Below, piece by piece: positions 1-7,130 of a stretch of DNA of 9,401 nucleotides (positions are counted from its first letter, which is position 1; every line of letters begins with the position of its first letter). The position numbers and the translations under genes were made by a program. The stretch is from DAOUKH01 sp034421515. GTDB lineage: Bacteria; Chloroflexota; Dehalococcoidia; SHYB01. The stretch is taken from the NCBI GenBank assembly GCA_034421515.1, contig DAOUKH010000088.1:1-9401 (forward strand). The letters are read 5' to 3'. Under the pieces are notes generated by a model. It had not been told where the DNA came from. It made no database searches and saw only the letters and a program-made list of their open reading frames with translations.

Positions 1-1684
1 CCCGCGCCGTTTCCAGCGCCGCCGGGTCGAAGTCCAACTCGGCCAGCTGCGCGGCGACCTGTTCGAGCCGCTCCCGCTCCTCGGACGCCGCGCTCTCGAG
101 ACGCTTCGCCGCCTCGTCCATTTGTGCGCGGCGCTGGGGCAGCGCACCGACCGCCTCCTCCGCGTCGGCCAACGCACGTTTGAGGCTGCCGATCTCGGTC
201 TGCAGGGCGGGCTCCTCGGAGCGCAGCCGGGCGTCGATGCCGTCGGCCTCGGCCCGCTGCGCCTTCTCCGCTTCCTCCAGCGCCTTCCGCTCCGCTTGGT
301 TCTCGCGATGCGCGTCGCCCTTCGCCTTGCCCCTCGATTCATATTCCGCAAGGACGCCCTCGCACCGGTCCTCGCTCAGCGGCGTCTCGCAGAGCGGGCA
401 GACCCCGCTGCCCGCGCGCAGCTGCTCCATCTTCTCCTTGATCTCGTCCATCTCGGCGCGAAGCTGCTTGTTCTGAGCTTCGAGCTCGCCCGCCATCCGC
501 GCCGACTCCTCCACGCGTTGGCGAAGCTCGTCGCGCTGTTGCCGCAGCGGTGCGAAAACGGCGAGCCGTCCCTCCGCCTGCGACACGGCGTCACGCGACC
601 CGGCGAGTTCGCCTGCCCGCCGTTCCACTTCGGCGAAGGACTCGCGCTCCCGCTCCAGGTCGGCCTCGGCCTTCGACCGCGCCCGCGCGATGGCTCCTTC
701 GAGCTCCGCCTTGTCCCGCGCCAGTTGCAGCGAGCGGCGCTCCAACTCTTCGAGCCGGTTCTTCTCTTGCGCCGCCGACTCGAACCGCTTGACCCCTGCC
801 TCGATCTCGTCCTGTTCCTTGATACGGGCCTCGTAGCCGGCCTGTTCGGCCTTCGCCGCCGTGACCGCCGTCTCCAGATCGGCCCGCTCTCGTTGCAAGC
901 CAGCCGCGCGTTCTTTCAGTTGCCCCAGTTCGCGCTCTTTCGTTTCAAGGACAACGACTTGCTTCTTGAGCCCGTCCAGCGCCGCCTGGGCCGCGCCGCG
1001 CTCCTCCTCAGTTTCGGCCAGGGCCTGTTTTGCCGCGGCGGCGCGTTCCTCGCGCTCGCCCCGTGTCGCAAGCTCGACCTCGTACTCACCGATCGTCGTG
1101 CGGAGGGCATCCGTTTCGCCTTGCTTTCGGCGGGCCTCCTCGCGGGCGCGGTCGGCGATCGTGTCGTAGTAGCCGAGGTCGAGGATCTCCGCGAGCACCT
1201 CTTTGCGCTTGTCCGCCGTCTTCAGGGTGAACTCGTCGGCGCGGCCCTGCACCAGGAAGGCGCTGTTGATGAAGGTGTCGTAGTCCATGCGCAGCGTCTC
1301 GACGATGCGCTGCTGCGTCTCGCGCAGTGTCCCTTGCGTGATCGGCGCGGACTCGCTGCCCGACAAGACCTGGAACTCGAGCAGCGTCTTGCCCGGCCGG
1401 CGCCCCGCGCCCCGCGACCGCTTGCGAACGACCCGGTACGCCGCGCCTTGCGACAGGAAGTCGAGCTCGACCTCCATTTCGGCGCGGCCGATGGTGATGA
1501 GGTCGTCGTCCGACTTGGCGCGGGCCTTTCCCCAGAGCGCCCACGTCATCGAGTCGAGGAGCGCCGACTTTCCCGCCCCGTTTGGCCCGCACAGGCAGGC
1601 GACGTGCAGCCCCTCCAGATGCAGCTCGGGAACGCCGTCCCGGTAGCACATGAAGTTCCGCAGGCGTAGCTTGACCGGAATCAT
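1..1684 (-). CDS. sbcC: SbcC/Rad50-type DNA repair ATPase, N-terminal part (3' end beyond window)
   Basis: ATPase subunit of an SbcCD (Mre11-Rad50-like) nuclease, which processes DNA double-strand breaks and hairpins in the cytoplasm. Seen: an unbroken minus-strand frame from ATG 1684 to the window edge, 561 codons. The N-terminus reads MIPVKLRLRNFMCYRD, then Walker A GPNGAGKS (residues 33-40) and the Q-loop glutamine in FLVQGR (Gln146). A long Glu/Lys/Arg/Ala-rich coiled coil starts near residue 175. The zinc hook CPLC lies at 429-432 (plus-strand 389-400), with a further Cys at 440. The second coil begins after it. The returning coil, signature motif and Walker B are not in view, so roughly half to two thirds of a usual protein of 800-1000 residues is present. 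No sbcD is visible. There is no purine-rich ribosome site before the ATG; the start is chosen by family N-terminus. It diverges from ffh. A smaller SMC-like relative is possible, but the CPxC hook favours Rad50/SbcC. Confidence 0.9.
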   Translation of the reverse strand, partial: MIPVKLRLRNFMCYRDGVPELHLEGLHVACLCGPNGAGKSALLDSMTWALWGKARAKSDDDLITIGRAEMEVELDFLSQGAAYRVVRKRSRGAGRRPGKTLLEFQVLSGSESAPITQGTLRETQQRIVETLRMDYDTFINSAFLVQGRADEFTLKTADKRKEVLAEILDLGYYDTIADRAREEARRKQGETDALRTTIGEYEVELATRGEREERAAAAKQALAETEEERGAAQAALDGLKKQVVVLETKERELGQLKERAAGLQRERADLETAVTAAKAEQAGYEARIKEQDEIEAGVKRFESAAQEKNRLEELERRSLQLARDKAELEGAIARARSKAEADLERERESFAEVERRAGELAGSRDAVSQAEGRLAVFAPLRQQRDELRQRVEESARMAGELEAQNKQLRAEMDEIKEKMEQLRAGSGVCPLCETPLSEDRCEGVLAEYESRGKAKGDAHRENQAERKALEEAEKAQRAEADGIDARLRSEEPALQTEIGSLKRALADAEEAVGALPQRRAQMDEAAKRLESAASEERERLEQVAAQLAELDFDPAALETAR

Positions 1685-1718
1685 GACGGGCGAGGGCGGG
1701 TGGGCATGGGGAGGGTCG

Positions 1719-1727
1719 ATTCTAGCA
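1719..1727 (-). promoter_or_regulatory. Candidate extended -10 promoter for sbcC
   Basis: On the minus strand the sequence TGCTAGAAT fits the extended -10 pattern TGnTATAAT with one mismatch in the hexamer. No good -35 is present at 16-18 bp, as expected for an extended -10 promoter. Transcription would begin near 1712, giving a leader of about 28 nt that lacks a Shine-Dalgarno sequence. Inferred from pattern only. Confidence 0.45.
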
Positions 1728-1763
1728 CGCGGGCCGCGCGCCACTTGGGGCGCTGAGACGGGG

Positions 1764-1769
1764 TAGAAT
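1764..1769 (+). promoter_or_regulatory. Candidate -10 element (TAGAAT) for ffh, suggesting a near-leaderless transcript
   Basis: TAGAAT matches the TATAAT consensus at five of six positions. It ends 10 nt before the ATG at 1780, so transcription starting 6-9 nt downstream would begin almost at that codon. It also overlaps the upstream in-frame ATG at 1768, which could not then be used. No convincing -35 is seen at 16-18 bp. The same hexamer occurs on the other strand at 1719-1724 for the divergent sbcC. Confidence 0.4.
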
Positions 1770-1779
1770 GAGCGCCGTC

Positions 1780-3117
1780 ATGTTCGAAGCGCTTTCAGAC
1801 AAGCTCGGCGCCGTCTTCGACAAGCTGGGACGGCGCGGGCGGATCGGCGAGAAGGAGATCGACGAGGCCCTGCGCGAGGTGCGCATGGCCCTCCTCGAAG
1901 CCGACGTCAACTTCAAGGTCGTCCGCGAGTTCGTCGGCAAGGTCAAGGAGCGGGCCGTCGAGCCGGGTGCCCTCGAAGGCGTGACCCCTGCCCAGGCCGT
2001 CGTCGACATCGTCCGCGAGGAGCTCGCCGGCATTCTCGGCGGCGCGCAGAAGAACCTCACCGCCGCCAGCGCCCCGCCGACCATCGTCATGATGGCCGGC
2101 TTGCAGGGCGCAGGGAAGACGACCACCGCCGCCAAGCTCGCCGTCTTCTTGAGAAAGCAGGGCAACCGTCCCCTGCTCGTCGCCGCCGACGTGAAACGCC
2201 CCGCCGCCGTCGAGCAGCTCGTCGCCCTCGGCAAGCAGACTGACGTGCCGGTCTACGACGAAGGCGCCGCCGCGAACGCGGTCGCGGTCTGCGAGCGCTC
2301 GCTGAAGCGGGCCCGCGAGGTCGGCGCCAACTGGGTGATTCTCGATACCGCCGGCCGCCTCCAGATCGACGAAGAGATGATGGACGAGCTCGCCGAGATC
2401 AAGCGCAAGCTCGACCCCACCGAGCTGCTGCTCGTCGTCGACGCCATGACCGGCCAGGAGGCGGTGAACGTCGCGCAAGGCTTCCACGAACGCCTCGCCC
2501 TCACCGGCCTGGTGCTCACCAAGCTCGACGGCGACGCCCGGGGCGGGGCGGCGCTCTCCATCAACTCCGTCACCGGCCTGCCCATCAAATTCATCGCCAC
2601 CGGCGAGAAGACCGACGCCTTCGAGCCCTACCACCCCGACCGCCTCGCCTCCCGCATCCTCGGCATGGGCGACATGGCCACCCTCATCGAGAAGGCCCAA
2701 GAAACGGTCGACTTGGAGAAGGCGAAGGCCTTCGAGCAGAAGGTCCGCCGCGCCGATTTCGACCTCGACGACTTTCTCGACCAACTCCAGCAGATGAAAA
2801 AGCTCGGCTCGATCGGCCAGGTGCTCGAGATGATCCCCGGCGGCAAGATGCTGGGCGCGAAGCTCCCCAAGGGCGCGATGGACGACGCCGGCCTCATCCG
2901 CGTCGAGGCTATGATCCAGTCGATGACGCCCAGGGAGCGCGCCAAGCCCGAGATCATCGGCGGCAGCCGCCGCAAGCGCATCGCCAACGGCAGCGGCACG
3001 ACCCCCTCGGACGTCAACCGCCTGCTCAGCCAGTTCCAGCAGGTGCGCAAGATGATGAAGCGGATGTCCTCCGGCAAGATGAAGGGCCTGCCCAGAGAAC
3101 TGGGCATGCTCCGCTAG
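1780..3117 (+). CDS. ffh: Signal recognition particle GTPase Ffh (SRP54)
   Basis: Protein component of the signal recognition particle. It binds SRP RNA and hydrophobic signal sequences on ribosomes and, with the receptor FtsY, brings them to the Sec translocon. Seen (445-residue numbering from 1780): the N domain with LREVRMALLEADV near residues 32-44, P-loop GLQGAGKTT (107-115), DVKRPAAVEQ (137-146), DTAGRL (189-194), TKLDGDARGG (247-256), the LGMGD linker (294-298), and a Met-rich M domain whose RNA-binding helix-turn-helix carries GSRRKRIANGSG (395-406). Length is normal. An in-frame ATG at 1768 would add four residues (MSAV). Start 1780 is preferred because MFEALSDKLG lines up residue for residue with the E. 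coli Ffh start, and because 1768 overlaps a -10-like TAGAAT. Its stop overlaps the ribosome site of the next gene. The usual neighbour rpsP is not downstream in this window. Confidence 0.97.
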   Translation: MFEALSDKLGAVFDKLGRRGRIGEKEIDEALREVRMALLEADVNFKVVREFVGKVKERAVEPGALEGVTPAQAVVDIVREELAGILGGAQKNLTAASAPPTIVMMAGLQGAGKTTTAAKLAVFLRKQGNRPLLVAADVKRPAAVEQLVALGKQTDVPVYDEGAAANAVAVCERSLKRAREVGANWVILDTAGRLQIDEEMMDELAEIKRKLDPTELLLVVDAMTGQEAVNVAQGFHERLALTGLVLTKLDGDARGGAALSINSVTGLPIKFIATGEKTDAFEPYHPDRLASRILGMGDMATLIEKAQETVDLEKAKAFEQKVRRADFDLDDFLDQLQQMKKLGSIGQVLEMIPGGKMLGAKLPKGAMDDAGLIRVEAMIQSMTPRERAKPEIIGGSRRKRIANGSGTTPSDVNRLLSQFQQVRKMMKRMSSGKMKGLPRELGMLR

Positions 3118-3120
3118 GAG
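3116..3120 (+). promoter_or_regulatory. Ribosome-binding site AGGAG overlapping the ffh stop codon
   Basis: AGGAG begins inside the TAG stop of ffh and sits 6 nt before the ATG at 3127. This placement fits translational coupling of the 93-residue ORF to ffh. Confidence 0.7.
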
Positions 3121-3126
3121 ATCCGC

Positions 3127-3408
3127 ATGGACGGCGTGCGCGTCAGCCTGACCGAGTCCGCCGGCGGCTGGACCGCCGAGGTCGTCGTGGCCGGGGGCGG
3201 GTCGAGCACCCGGCACGAGGTCAACCTCAGCCGCAGCGACTACGAACGGCTTGCCGGCGGCAAGGCAACCCCCGAGGCGCTGGTCGAGGCTTCCTTCGCC
3301 TTCCTCCTCGAACGCGAGCCCAAGGAATCGATCCTCCGCCGCTTCGACCTGCCCGTCATCGGCCGCTACTTCCCCGACTACGAGCGCGTCATCGCGCAGC
3401 GCCTCTAG
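3127..3408 (+). CDS. Conserved-looking small protein of unknown function in the ffh operon
   Basis: A 93-residue soluble protein with no signal peptide or membrane segment. I do not recognise an assigned function. The N-terminal half (about 1-50) looks like beta strands: alternating hydrophobic residues, a GGW turn and a Gly/Ser loop near residue 25. The C-terminal half looks helical and ends in the strongly patterned stretches EREPKESILRRFDL and VIGRYFPDYE (about 62-87). From memory, this 'ILRRFDLxVIxRYFPxYE' ending recurs in short hypothetical proteins of several bacterial phyla, but no search was possible. The gene begins 9 nt after the ffh stop with a good AGGAG site using the ffh stop codon, so it is almost certainly cotranscribed. 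Its stop lies 12 bp from the stop of the convergent CoA-transferase operon, with no visible hairpin terminator between. That it is real is well supported by frame, ribosome site and spacing; what it does is open. Confidence 0.8.
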   Translation: MDGVRVSLTESAGGWTAEVVVAGGGSSTRHEVNLSRSDYERLAGGKATPEALVEASFAFLLEREPKESILRRFDLPVIGRYFPDYERVIAQRL

Positions 3409-3420
3409 GGCTCGGCCGCG

Positions 3421-4620
3421 TCACAGCACCGACCCCGCATCGCGGAGGCCGGCTGTCTCCTCGGCCGAGTAGCCGAGCTCGGCCAGGATGGCGTCGGTGT
3501 GGGCGCCCTTGAGGCCGGCGAAGCGGCGGACCTCGCCGGGCGTCGCCGACAGCTTCACGGGGAAGCCCACCTGTTTGACCGTGCCCGCCTCGGGGTGCTC
3601 GAGGTCGAGCACCATGCCACGGTGGGCGAGCTGCGGGTCGCGCAGGACCTCCTCGAAGTCGAGCACCTTGGAGACGCAGGTGTCCTCGTCGGCGAGCAGG
3701 TCGTGCCACTCCTGCGCCGTCTTCGTCTTGAACGCCTCCGTGAAGGCCTGCCGTATCTCTTCCTTGCGGTCGAGGTCGTGCTGGCTGTCGGCGAGGTCCT
3801 CCCGCCCGATCAGGCGGCAGACGTTGGCGTAGAACCAGGGCTCGTTCGCCCCGATCCCGATCCATCGCCCGTCCTTGGCCTCGTAGACCGAGTAGTGCGG
3901 CTCCGCCCCGGTGAGCCGCGTCCGCGCCGGCTGCGGGACGACGCCGTCGTTGAGGTATTGCTGCACGAACTGGGTGAGGAGCGAAAAGACGCCGTCGGTC
4001 ATGGCGATGTCGACGAACTGGCCCTTGCCGGTCGTGGCGCGGGCGAAGAGCGCCGTGAGCACGCCGATTATCGCGAACTGCGAACCGCCGGCGTAGTCGG
4101 CAATCAGGTTGCCGGGGATGGCGGGCGTCCCGCTCGCCGTCCCAGTGATGCCGAGCGCGCCGCCCGTCGCGATGTAGTTGATGTCGTGGCCGGCCCGCTG
4201 CCCGTAGGGGCCGTCCTGCCCGTAACCGGTGAGCGAGCAGTAGATGATGCGGTCGTTGATCTCGCGGCAGGTCTCATAGTCCACGCCGAGACGCTTGGCG
4301 ACGCCGGGACGGTTCCCCTCCAGCACCACGTCGGCGCGCTCGACGAGCTTGTAGAAGACACCGCGTGCCGCATCGTCCTTGAGGTTGAGTGTGATGCGGC
4401 GCTTGTTGCGCTCCAGCGTGTTGAGCGCCGCCCCGCGGACGTCCTTGACGTCCTTGTACTCCAACGGGCGGTCCTTGAAGCCGCCGCGGCGTCCCTTGGG
4501 AGGCGGCTCGTCGATCTTGATGACGTCAGCGCCCATATCGCCGAAGTACTGCGACACGTAGAAGCCCGGCGCGAAGCGCGCCAAGTCGATGACGGTCAGT
4601 CCGTCGAGAGCGCCGGCCAA
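3421..4620 (-). CDS. CaiB/BaiF family III protein A, alpha-methylacyl-CoA racemase-like
   Basis: A 399-residue cytoplasmic member of the CoA-transferase family III fold. Its best match by motif is alpha-methylacyl-CoA racemase, which inverts the 2-methyl centre of branched acyl-CoA esters. Seen: an N-terminal fold with VIDLARFAPGF and GADVIKIDEPP (about 10-40), NRPGV with Arg104, GHDINY with His145, NLIADYAGG with Asp175, TTGKG (196-200), and NEPWF with Glu260. These fit the Arg/His/Asp/Glu set described for the mycobacterial racemase MCR (Arg91, His126, Asp156, Glu241), and the spacing from Asp175 to the TGKG turn (22) also matches racemases as I recall them. The start is TTG at 4618-4620, supported by a G-rich site (AGGGGG) 5 nt upstream; the next Met (30) would remove the first strand. 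It is the last gene of the operon, 16 nt after gene B. A CoA-transferase role cannot be excluded, because the same Asp is used there. Confidence 0.85.
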   Translation of the reverse strand: MAGALDGLTVIDLARFAPGFYVSQYFGDMGADVIKIDEPPPKGRRGGFKDRPLEYKDVKDVRGAALNTLERNKRRITLNLKDDAARGVFYKLVERADVVLEGNRPGVAKRLGVDYETCREINDRIIYCSLTGYGQDGPYGQRAGHDINYIATGGALGITGTASGTPAIPGNLIADYAGGSQFAIIGVLTALFARATTGKGQFVDIAMTDGVFSLLTQFVQQYLNDGVVPQPARTRLTGAEPHYSVYEAKDGRWIGIGANEPWFYANVCRLIGREDLADSQHDLDRKEEIRQAFTEAFKTKTAQEWHDLLADEDTCVSKVLDFEEVLRDPQLAHRGMVLDLEHPEAGTVKQVGFPVKLSATPGEVRRFAGLKGAHTDAILAELGYSAEETAGLRDAGSVL

Positions 4621-4636
4621 GCCTGCCCCCTACTCG

Positions 4637-5848
4637 CTATTCGAAGACGCCGTCGGCGGCGAACTCCGCGATCTCCTGGTCGGTGTAGCCGAGGAGGTCG
4701 CGGTAGACCGTGTCATTATGCTGGCCCAAGCAAGGTCCGGGACCCGCGACGCCCCCCGACGTATCGGAAAGGCGCGGCGCGAAGTTGTCGTAGGCGTGCC
4801 GACCGATCTCCGGGTGCTCGTGGAAGGCAAAGTGCCCCCGGTGCGTTAACTGCGCGTCGGCGAAGAGCTCCTCACACGTCTGGACCACACCGGCGGGCAC
4901 GCCCGCCGCCTGGAGCTTGTGCATGAGCTCCTGGGCGTCGAAGGTCCGCGTCCACTCCCCGATGAGGGCGTCGAGACGGTCCTCATGGCGCTTGCGCCCG
5001 AGGACGGTGGCGAAGTCGGGCGAGGCCGCCCAGCCGGGGTCGCCCATGGCGCGCCGCAGGGCCCGCCACTGCTCGCCGTCGAAGACCGTGATCACGCACC
5101 AGCGGTCGTCGCCGGCGCAGGGGTAGGCATTGTGCGGCGCGGCATGGGGCGAGCGGTTGCCGACGCGGCCCGCGACGCGCCCGTTGGCGGTGTAGTCGAG
5201 GAGCAGCGGGGCGAGGAACTGCAGCGCCGCCTCGAGTTGCGACAGGTCGATCCGCATCCCCTCGCCCGTCTTACGCCGCCGGTCGAGCGCCGCGGCCAGG
5301 ATGGCGGCCCCGTACCGGGGGCTGATGAAGTCGGTGTAAGCGCCGTAGGTGCCGCAGGGCTCGCCGTCGAGCCAGCCGACGATTTCCGAGAAGCCGGCGA
5401 GGGAGACGAGTTGCGTGCCGAACCCGGGCTGCATCCGGTACGGTCCGGTCTGGCCTTGGTTCGTCGAGCTGAAGTAGATCACCCCCGGATTCACCTCGCG
5501 GGCCGTTTCGTAGCCGAGTCCGAGCCGCTCGATGGTCCCCGCGGTGAAGCTCTCCGCCACGACGTCGGCCCAGGCGATGAAGCGCTTGGCGACCTCAAGC
5601 GCCTTGGGGTGCTTCAGGTCGAGGCTCGCGCCGAGCTTGCCGCCGTTGTAGTTGGCGAAGAAGCCGCTGCGGTTGATCCCCGACTCCCCGTCGCGGAAGG
5701 GCGCGCCGAGCCGCAGGAAGTCGGGGCGTTGCTCGCTCTCGATCCGCACCACCGTGGCGCCGTAGTCGGAAAGGTAGCGCATCGTGATCGGGCCGACGCC
5801 GACCCACGAGAAGTCGGCGACCTTCACCCCCTCGAAGGGCAAGCCCAT
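4637..5848 (-). CDS. CaiB/BaiF family III CoA-transferase B, catalytic Asp present
   Basis: A 403-residue cytoplasmic CoA-transferase. Family III enzymes move CoA from a donor thioester to an organic acid through an aspartyl-CoA intermediate. Seen: VADFSWVGVGP (10-20) in place of the usual nucleotide-loop Ala-Gly-Pro, GATVVRIES (30-38), NGGKLGASLDL (68-78), TGPY (134-137), YTDFISPRYG (171-180), TGEG (194-197), and a C-terminal GQHNDTVYRDLLG (375-387). Asp173 lies 21 residues before the TGxG turn, exactly where Asp169 of CaiB and of formyl-CoA transferase lies, so it is the predicted nucleophile. The ATG overlaps the stop of gene C by one base (TGATG), with a GGAGGGAG purine run just upstream in the end of C. 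This implies coupled translation and roughly equal amounts. Substrate is unknown. Length is normal. An active partner for C in a heteromeric enzyme is the favoured reading. Confidence 0.9.
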   Translation of the reverse strand: MGLPFEGVKVADFSWVGVGPITMRYLSDYGATVVRIESEQRPDFLRLGAPFRDGESGINRSGFFANYNGGKLGASLDLKHPKALEVAKRFIAWADVVAESFTAGTIERLGLGYETAREVNPGVIYFSSTNQGQTGPYRMQPGFGTQLVSLAGFSEIVGWLDGEPCGTYGAYTDFISPRYGAAILAAALDRRRKTGEGMRIDLSQLEAALQFLAPLLLDYTANGRVAGRVGNRSPHAAPHNAYPCAGDDRWCVITVFDGEQWRALRRAMGDPGWAASPDFATVLGRKRHEDRLDALIGEWTRTFDAQELMHKLQAAGVPAGVVQTCEELFADAQLTHRGHFAFHEHPEIGRHAYDNFAPRLSDTSGGVAGPGPCLGQHNDTVYRDLLGYTDQEIAEFAADGVFE

Positions 5849-7077
5849 CAGATCGCTCCCTCCGCGTACAGGACGGCGAGCTCGGCCCGGCTCAGCCCCA
5901 GCTCGCCCCGGTAGACCGCGTCGTTGTGCTCGCCGATGAGCGGCGCCCGTCCCCGGATCCGCGGCGGCGCGGTCGAGGTCTGGGCGAAGCTGCCCGGGTA
6001 GGTCAGCGTCCCGCCGCGTTCGTCGTGTTCAACTTCCATCCAGAAGTCCCGGTCGCGAAGCTGCGTATAGTCGAGCAGATGCTGCGTCGTGAACACGGGG
6101 TAGAGGTTAAAGCGCCACTTCACCGCGCCCTCATAGAGCTCGGCTGCGGTTTTCATGGAAAAGAAGTCGCGCGCGAGTCCCTCGTAGTGGTCGAGCTCCT
6201 CCTGCGTCATCGTCAGCGTCGACACGCCCGTCCAGTCTCGGAGCAGGCCGGGGTCGGCGGAGAACTCCTCGTCGAGCATCCACGCGGAGAGGCCGGCCCA
6301 ATCGCCCCGGGGAAAGAAGGTCACGTAGCCGTCCTTGGTCGGCCAGTGCATGCGGTACATGACCCCGTCGGTGCGTGGGCGCACCGCGCCGCCCCGGACC
6401 GTGTTGCGCCCGTTCAAGTCCCAGATCTGCGCCGCGTTCATCAGTCCCCACGTGACCGCCTCCTGCGCCGAGACGTCGACCCGGCGCCCCTCGCCCGTCG
6501 CCTCGCGCTGGTAGTGGGCGATCAGCATCCCCGCCGCGGCCTCCGCGCCGGCGTGAAGGTAGCCCTGACCGAGCGCGAAGCCGGCCGGCGGCCTGCCGGC
6601 CTCGCCCTGAGTGTAAAGCAGGCCGCCCATGGCGAGCGTGATCAGGTCCGAGCCCAGGTAGCGGCTATACGGGCCCTCGCCGCCGAAATCGGTGACCCCG
6701 GCATAGACCAACCCAGGGTTGACCCGGCGCAGTGCCTCATATCCCGCGCCGAGCCCGTCCAACCTCCCCGCCGGCGCCGACTCCACCAGAAAGTCGGCCT
6801 CCTCGGCCAGCCGCGTCAGGATGCGGCGGCCCGCGTTCGACCCAATGTCGAGGGTCACGCCGCGCTTCCCGGCGTTGTAGGAGAGAAACCACAGGCTGTT
6901 CTCGGGGCGGGGATCGTCGTCCCAGAAGGGGCCCACCCGGCGCTCCCGGCTCCCGCCCGGCGGCTCGACCTTGAGCACGTCCGCCCCGAGGTCGGCGAGG
7001 ATGCGCCCACAGACGCTCCCCCGCTCGTCGGTCAGATCGAGCACGCGGAATCCATGCAGCAGGGATGCACCGGCCAT
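5848..7077 (-). CDS. CaiB/BaiF family III protein C, predicted to lack the catalytic Asp
   Basis: A 409-residue member of the CoA-transferase family III fold and first gene of the operon. Seen: RVLDLTDERGSVCGR (11-25), GADVLKVEPPGG (31-42), NAGKRGVTLDI (68-78), FGGEGPYSRY (131-140), QGYLHAGAEAAAG (171-183), TGEGRRVDVS (194-203), and IGEHNDAVYRGELG (381-394). Aligned without gaps on the following Gly177, Gly183 and TGEG turn, the position of the catalytic Asp169 of CaiB is Tyr173. The loop that normally reads near Ala-Gly-Pro is TDERGSVCG, so both the nucleophile and part of the CoA loop differ. I recall this TDERG/CGRxLADLGADV type as a common subfamily in environmental Chloroflexota and Actinobacteria, usually beside an ordinary CaiB/BaiF gene. 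The start ATG at 7077 has GAGG 5 nt upstream and a good promoter. Likely roles are a non-catalytic subunit for B, or an enzyme using another residue. Family membership is sure; activity is not. Confidence 0.88.
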   Translation of the reverse strand: MAGASLLHGFRVLDLTDERGSVCGRILADLGADVLKVEPPGGSRERRVGPFWDDDPRPENSLWFLSYNAGKRGVTLDIGSNAGRRILTRLAEEADFLVESAPAGRLDGLGAGYEALRRVNPGLVYAGVTDFGGEGPYSRYLGSDLITLAMGGLLYTQGEAGRPPAGFALGQGYLHAGAEAAAGMLIAHYQREATGEGRRVDVSAQEAVTWGLMNAAQIWDLNGRNTVRGGAVRPRTDGVMYRMHWPTKDGYVTFFPRGDWAGLSAWMLDEEFSADPGLLRDWTGVSTLTMTQEELDHYEGLARDFFSMKTAAELYEGAVKWRFNLYPVFTTQHLLDYTQLRDRDFWMEVEHDERGGTLTYPGSFAQTSTAPPRIRGRAPLIGEHNDAVYRGELGLSRAELAVLYAEGAI

Positions 7078-7082
7078 AGCGT

Positions 7083-7086
7083 CCTC
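7083..7086 (-). promoter_or_regulatory. Ribosome-binding site GAGG for gene C
   Basis: On the minus strand GAGG lies 5 nt before the ATG at 7077. It falls within the short leader (about 17 nt) predicted from the promoter at 7101-7130, which supports both calls. Confidence 0.6.
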
Positions 7087-7100
7087 GCGGGCGGGCGGCC

Positions 7101-7130
7101 AGTATAGGAAGGGCGATTCCGTAGGGTCAA
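7101..7130 (-). promoter_or_regulatory. Sigma70-like promoter of the CoA-transferase operon
   Basis: On the minus strand, TTGACC (7125-7130) is the -35 and TATACT (7101-7106) the -10, separated by 18 bp. Each hexamer matches consensus at five of six positions, notable in such GC-rich DNA. Transcription would begin near 7094, giving a leader of about 17 nt before the ATG at 7077. Confidence 0.72.

Noticed and set aside
122..1669. Long plus-strand open frame (515 codons) opposite sbcC
   Set aside because: It lies codon-on-codon antisense to sbcC, whose Walker A, Q-loop and zinc hook are unmistakable. The antisense product is low-complexity Leu/Arg-rich, as expected from high-GC codon use.
1795..3216. 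Long minus-strand open frame (473 codons) opposite ffh
   Set aside because: Shadow of ffh; no recognisable motif, and the composition is that of reversed GC-rich codons.
3409..3420. Terminator between the convergent ffh and CoA-transferase units
   Set aside because: The 12-bp gap is GC-rich with no stem-loop plus T-run on either strand.
5220..6480. Asp-to-Glu change at the residue after the TGxG turn in B and C (Glu206 in both) as loss of the catalytic residue
   Set aside because: The catalytic Asp169 of CaiB lies about 21 residues before the TGxG turn. CaiB itself, as I recall it, has Glu at the later position, so that change is not informative.
3499..7107. Series of long plus-strand frames (475, 331 and 393 codons) opposite the CoA-transferase operon
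   Set aside because: Antisense shadows of genes A, B and C, which carry family motifs throughout; the plus-strand products have none.
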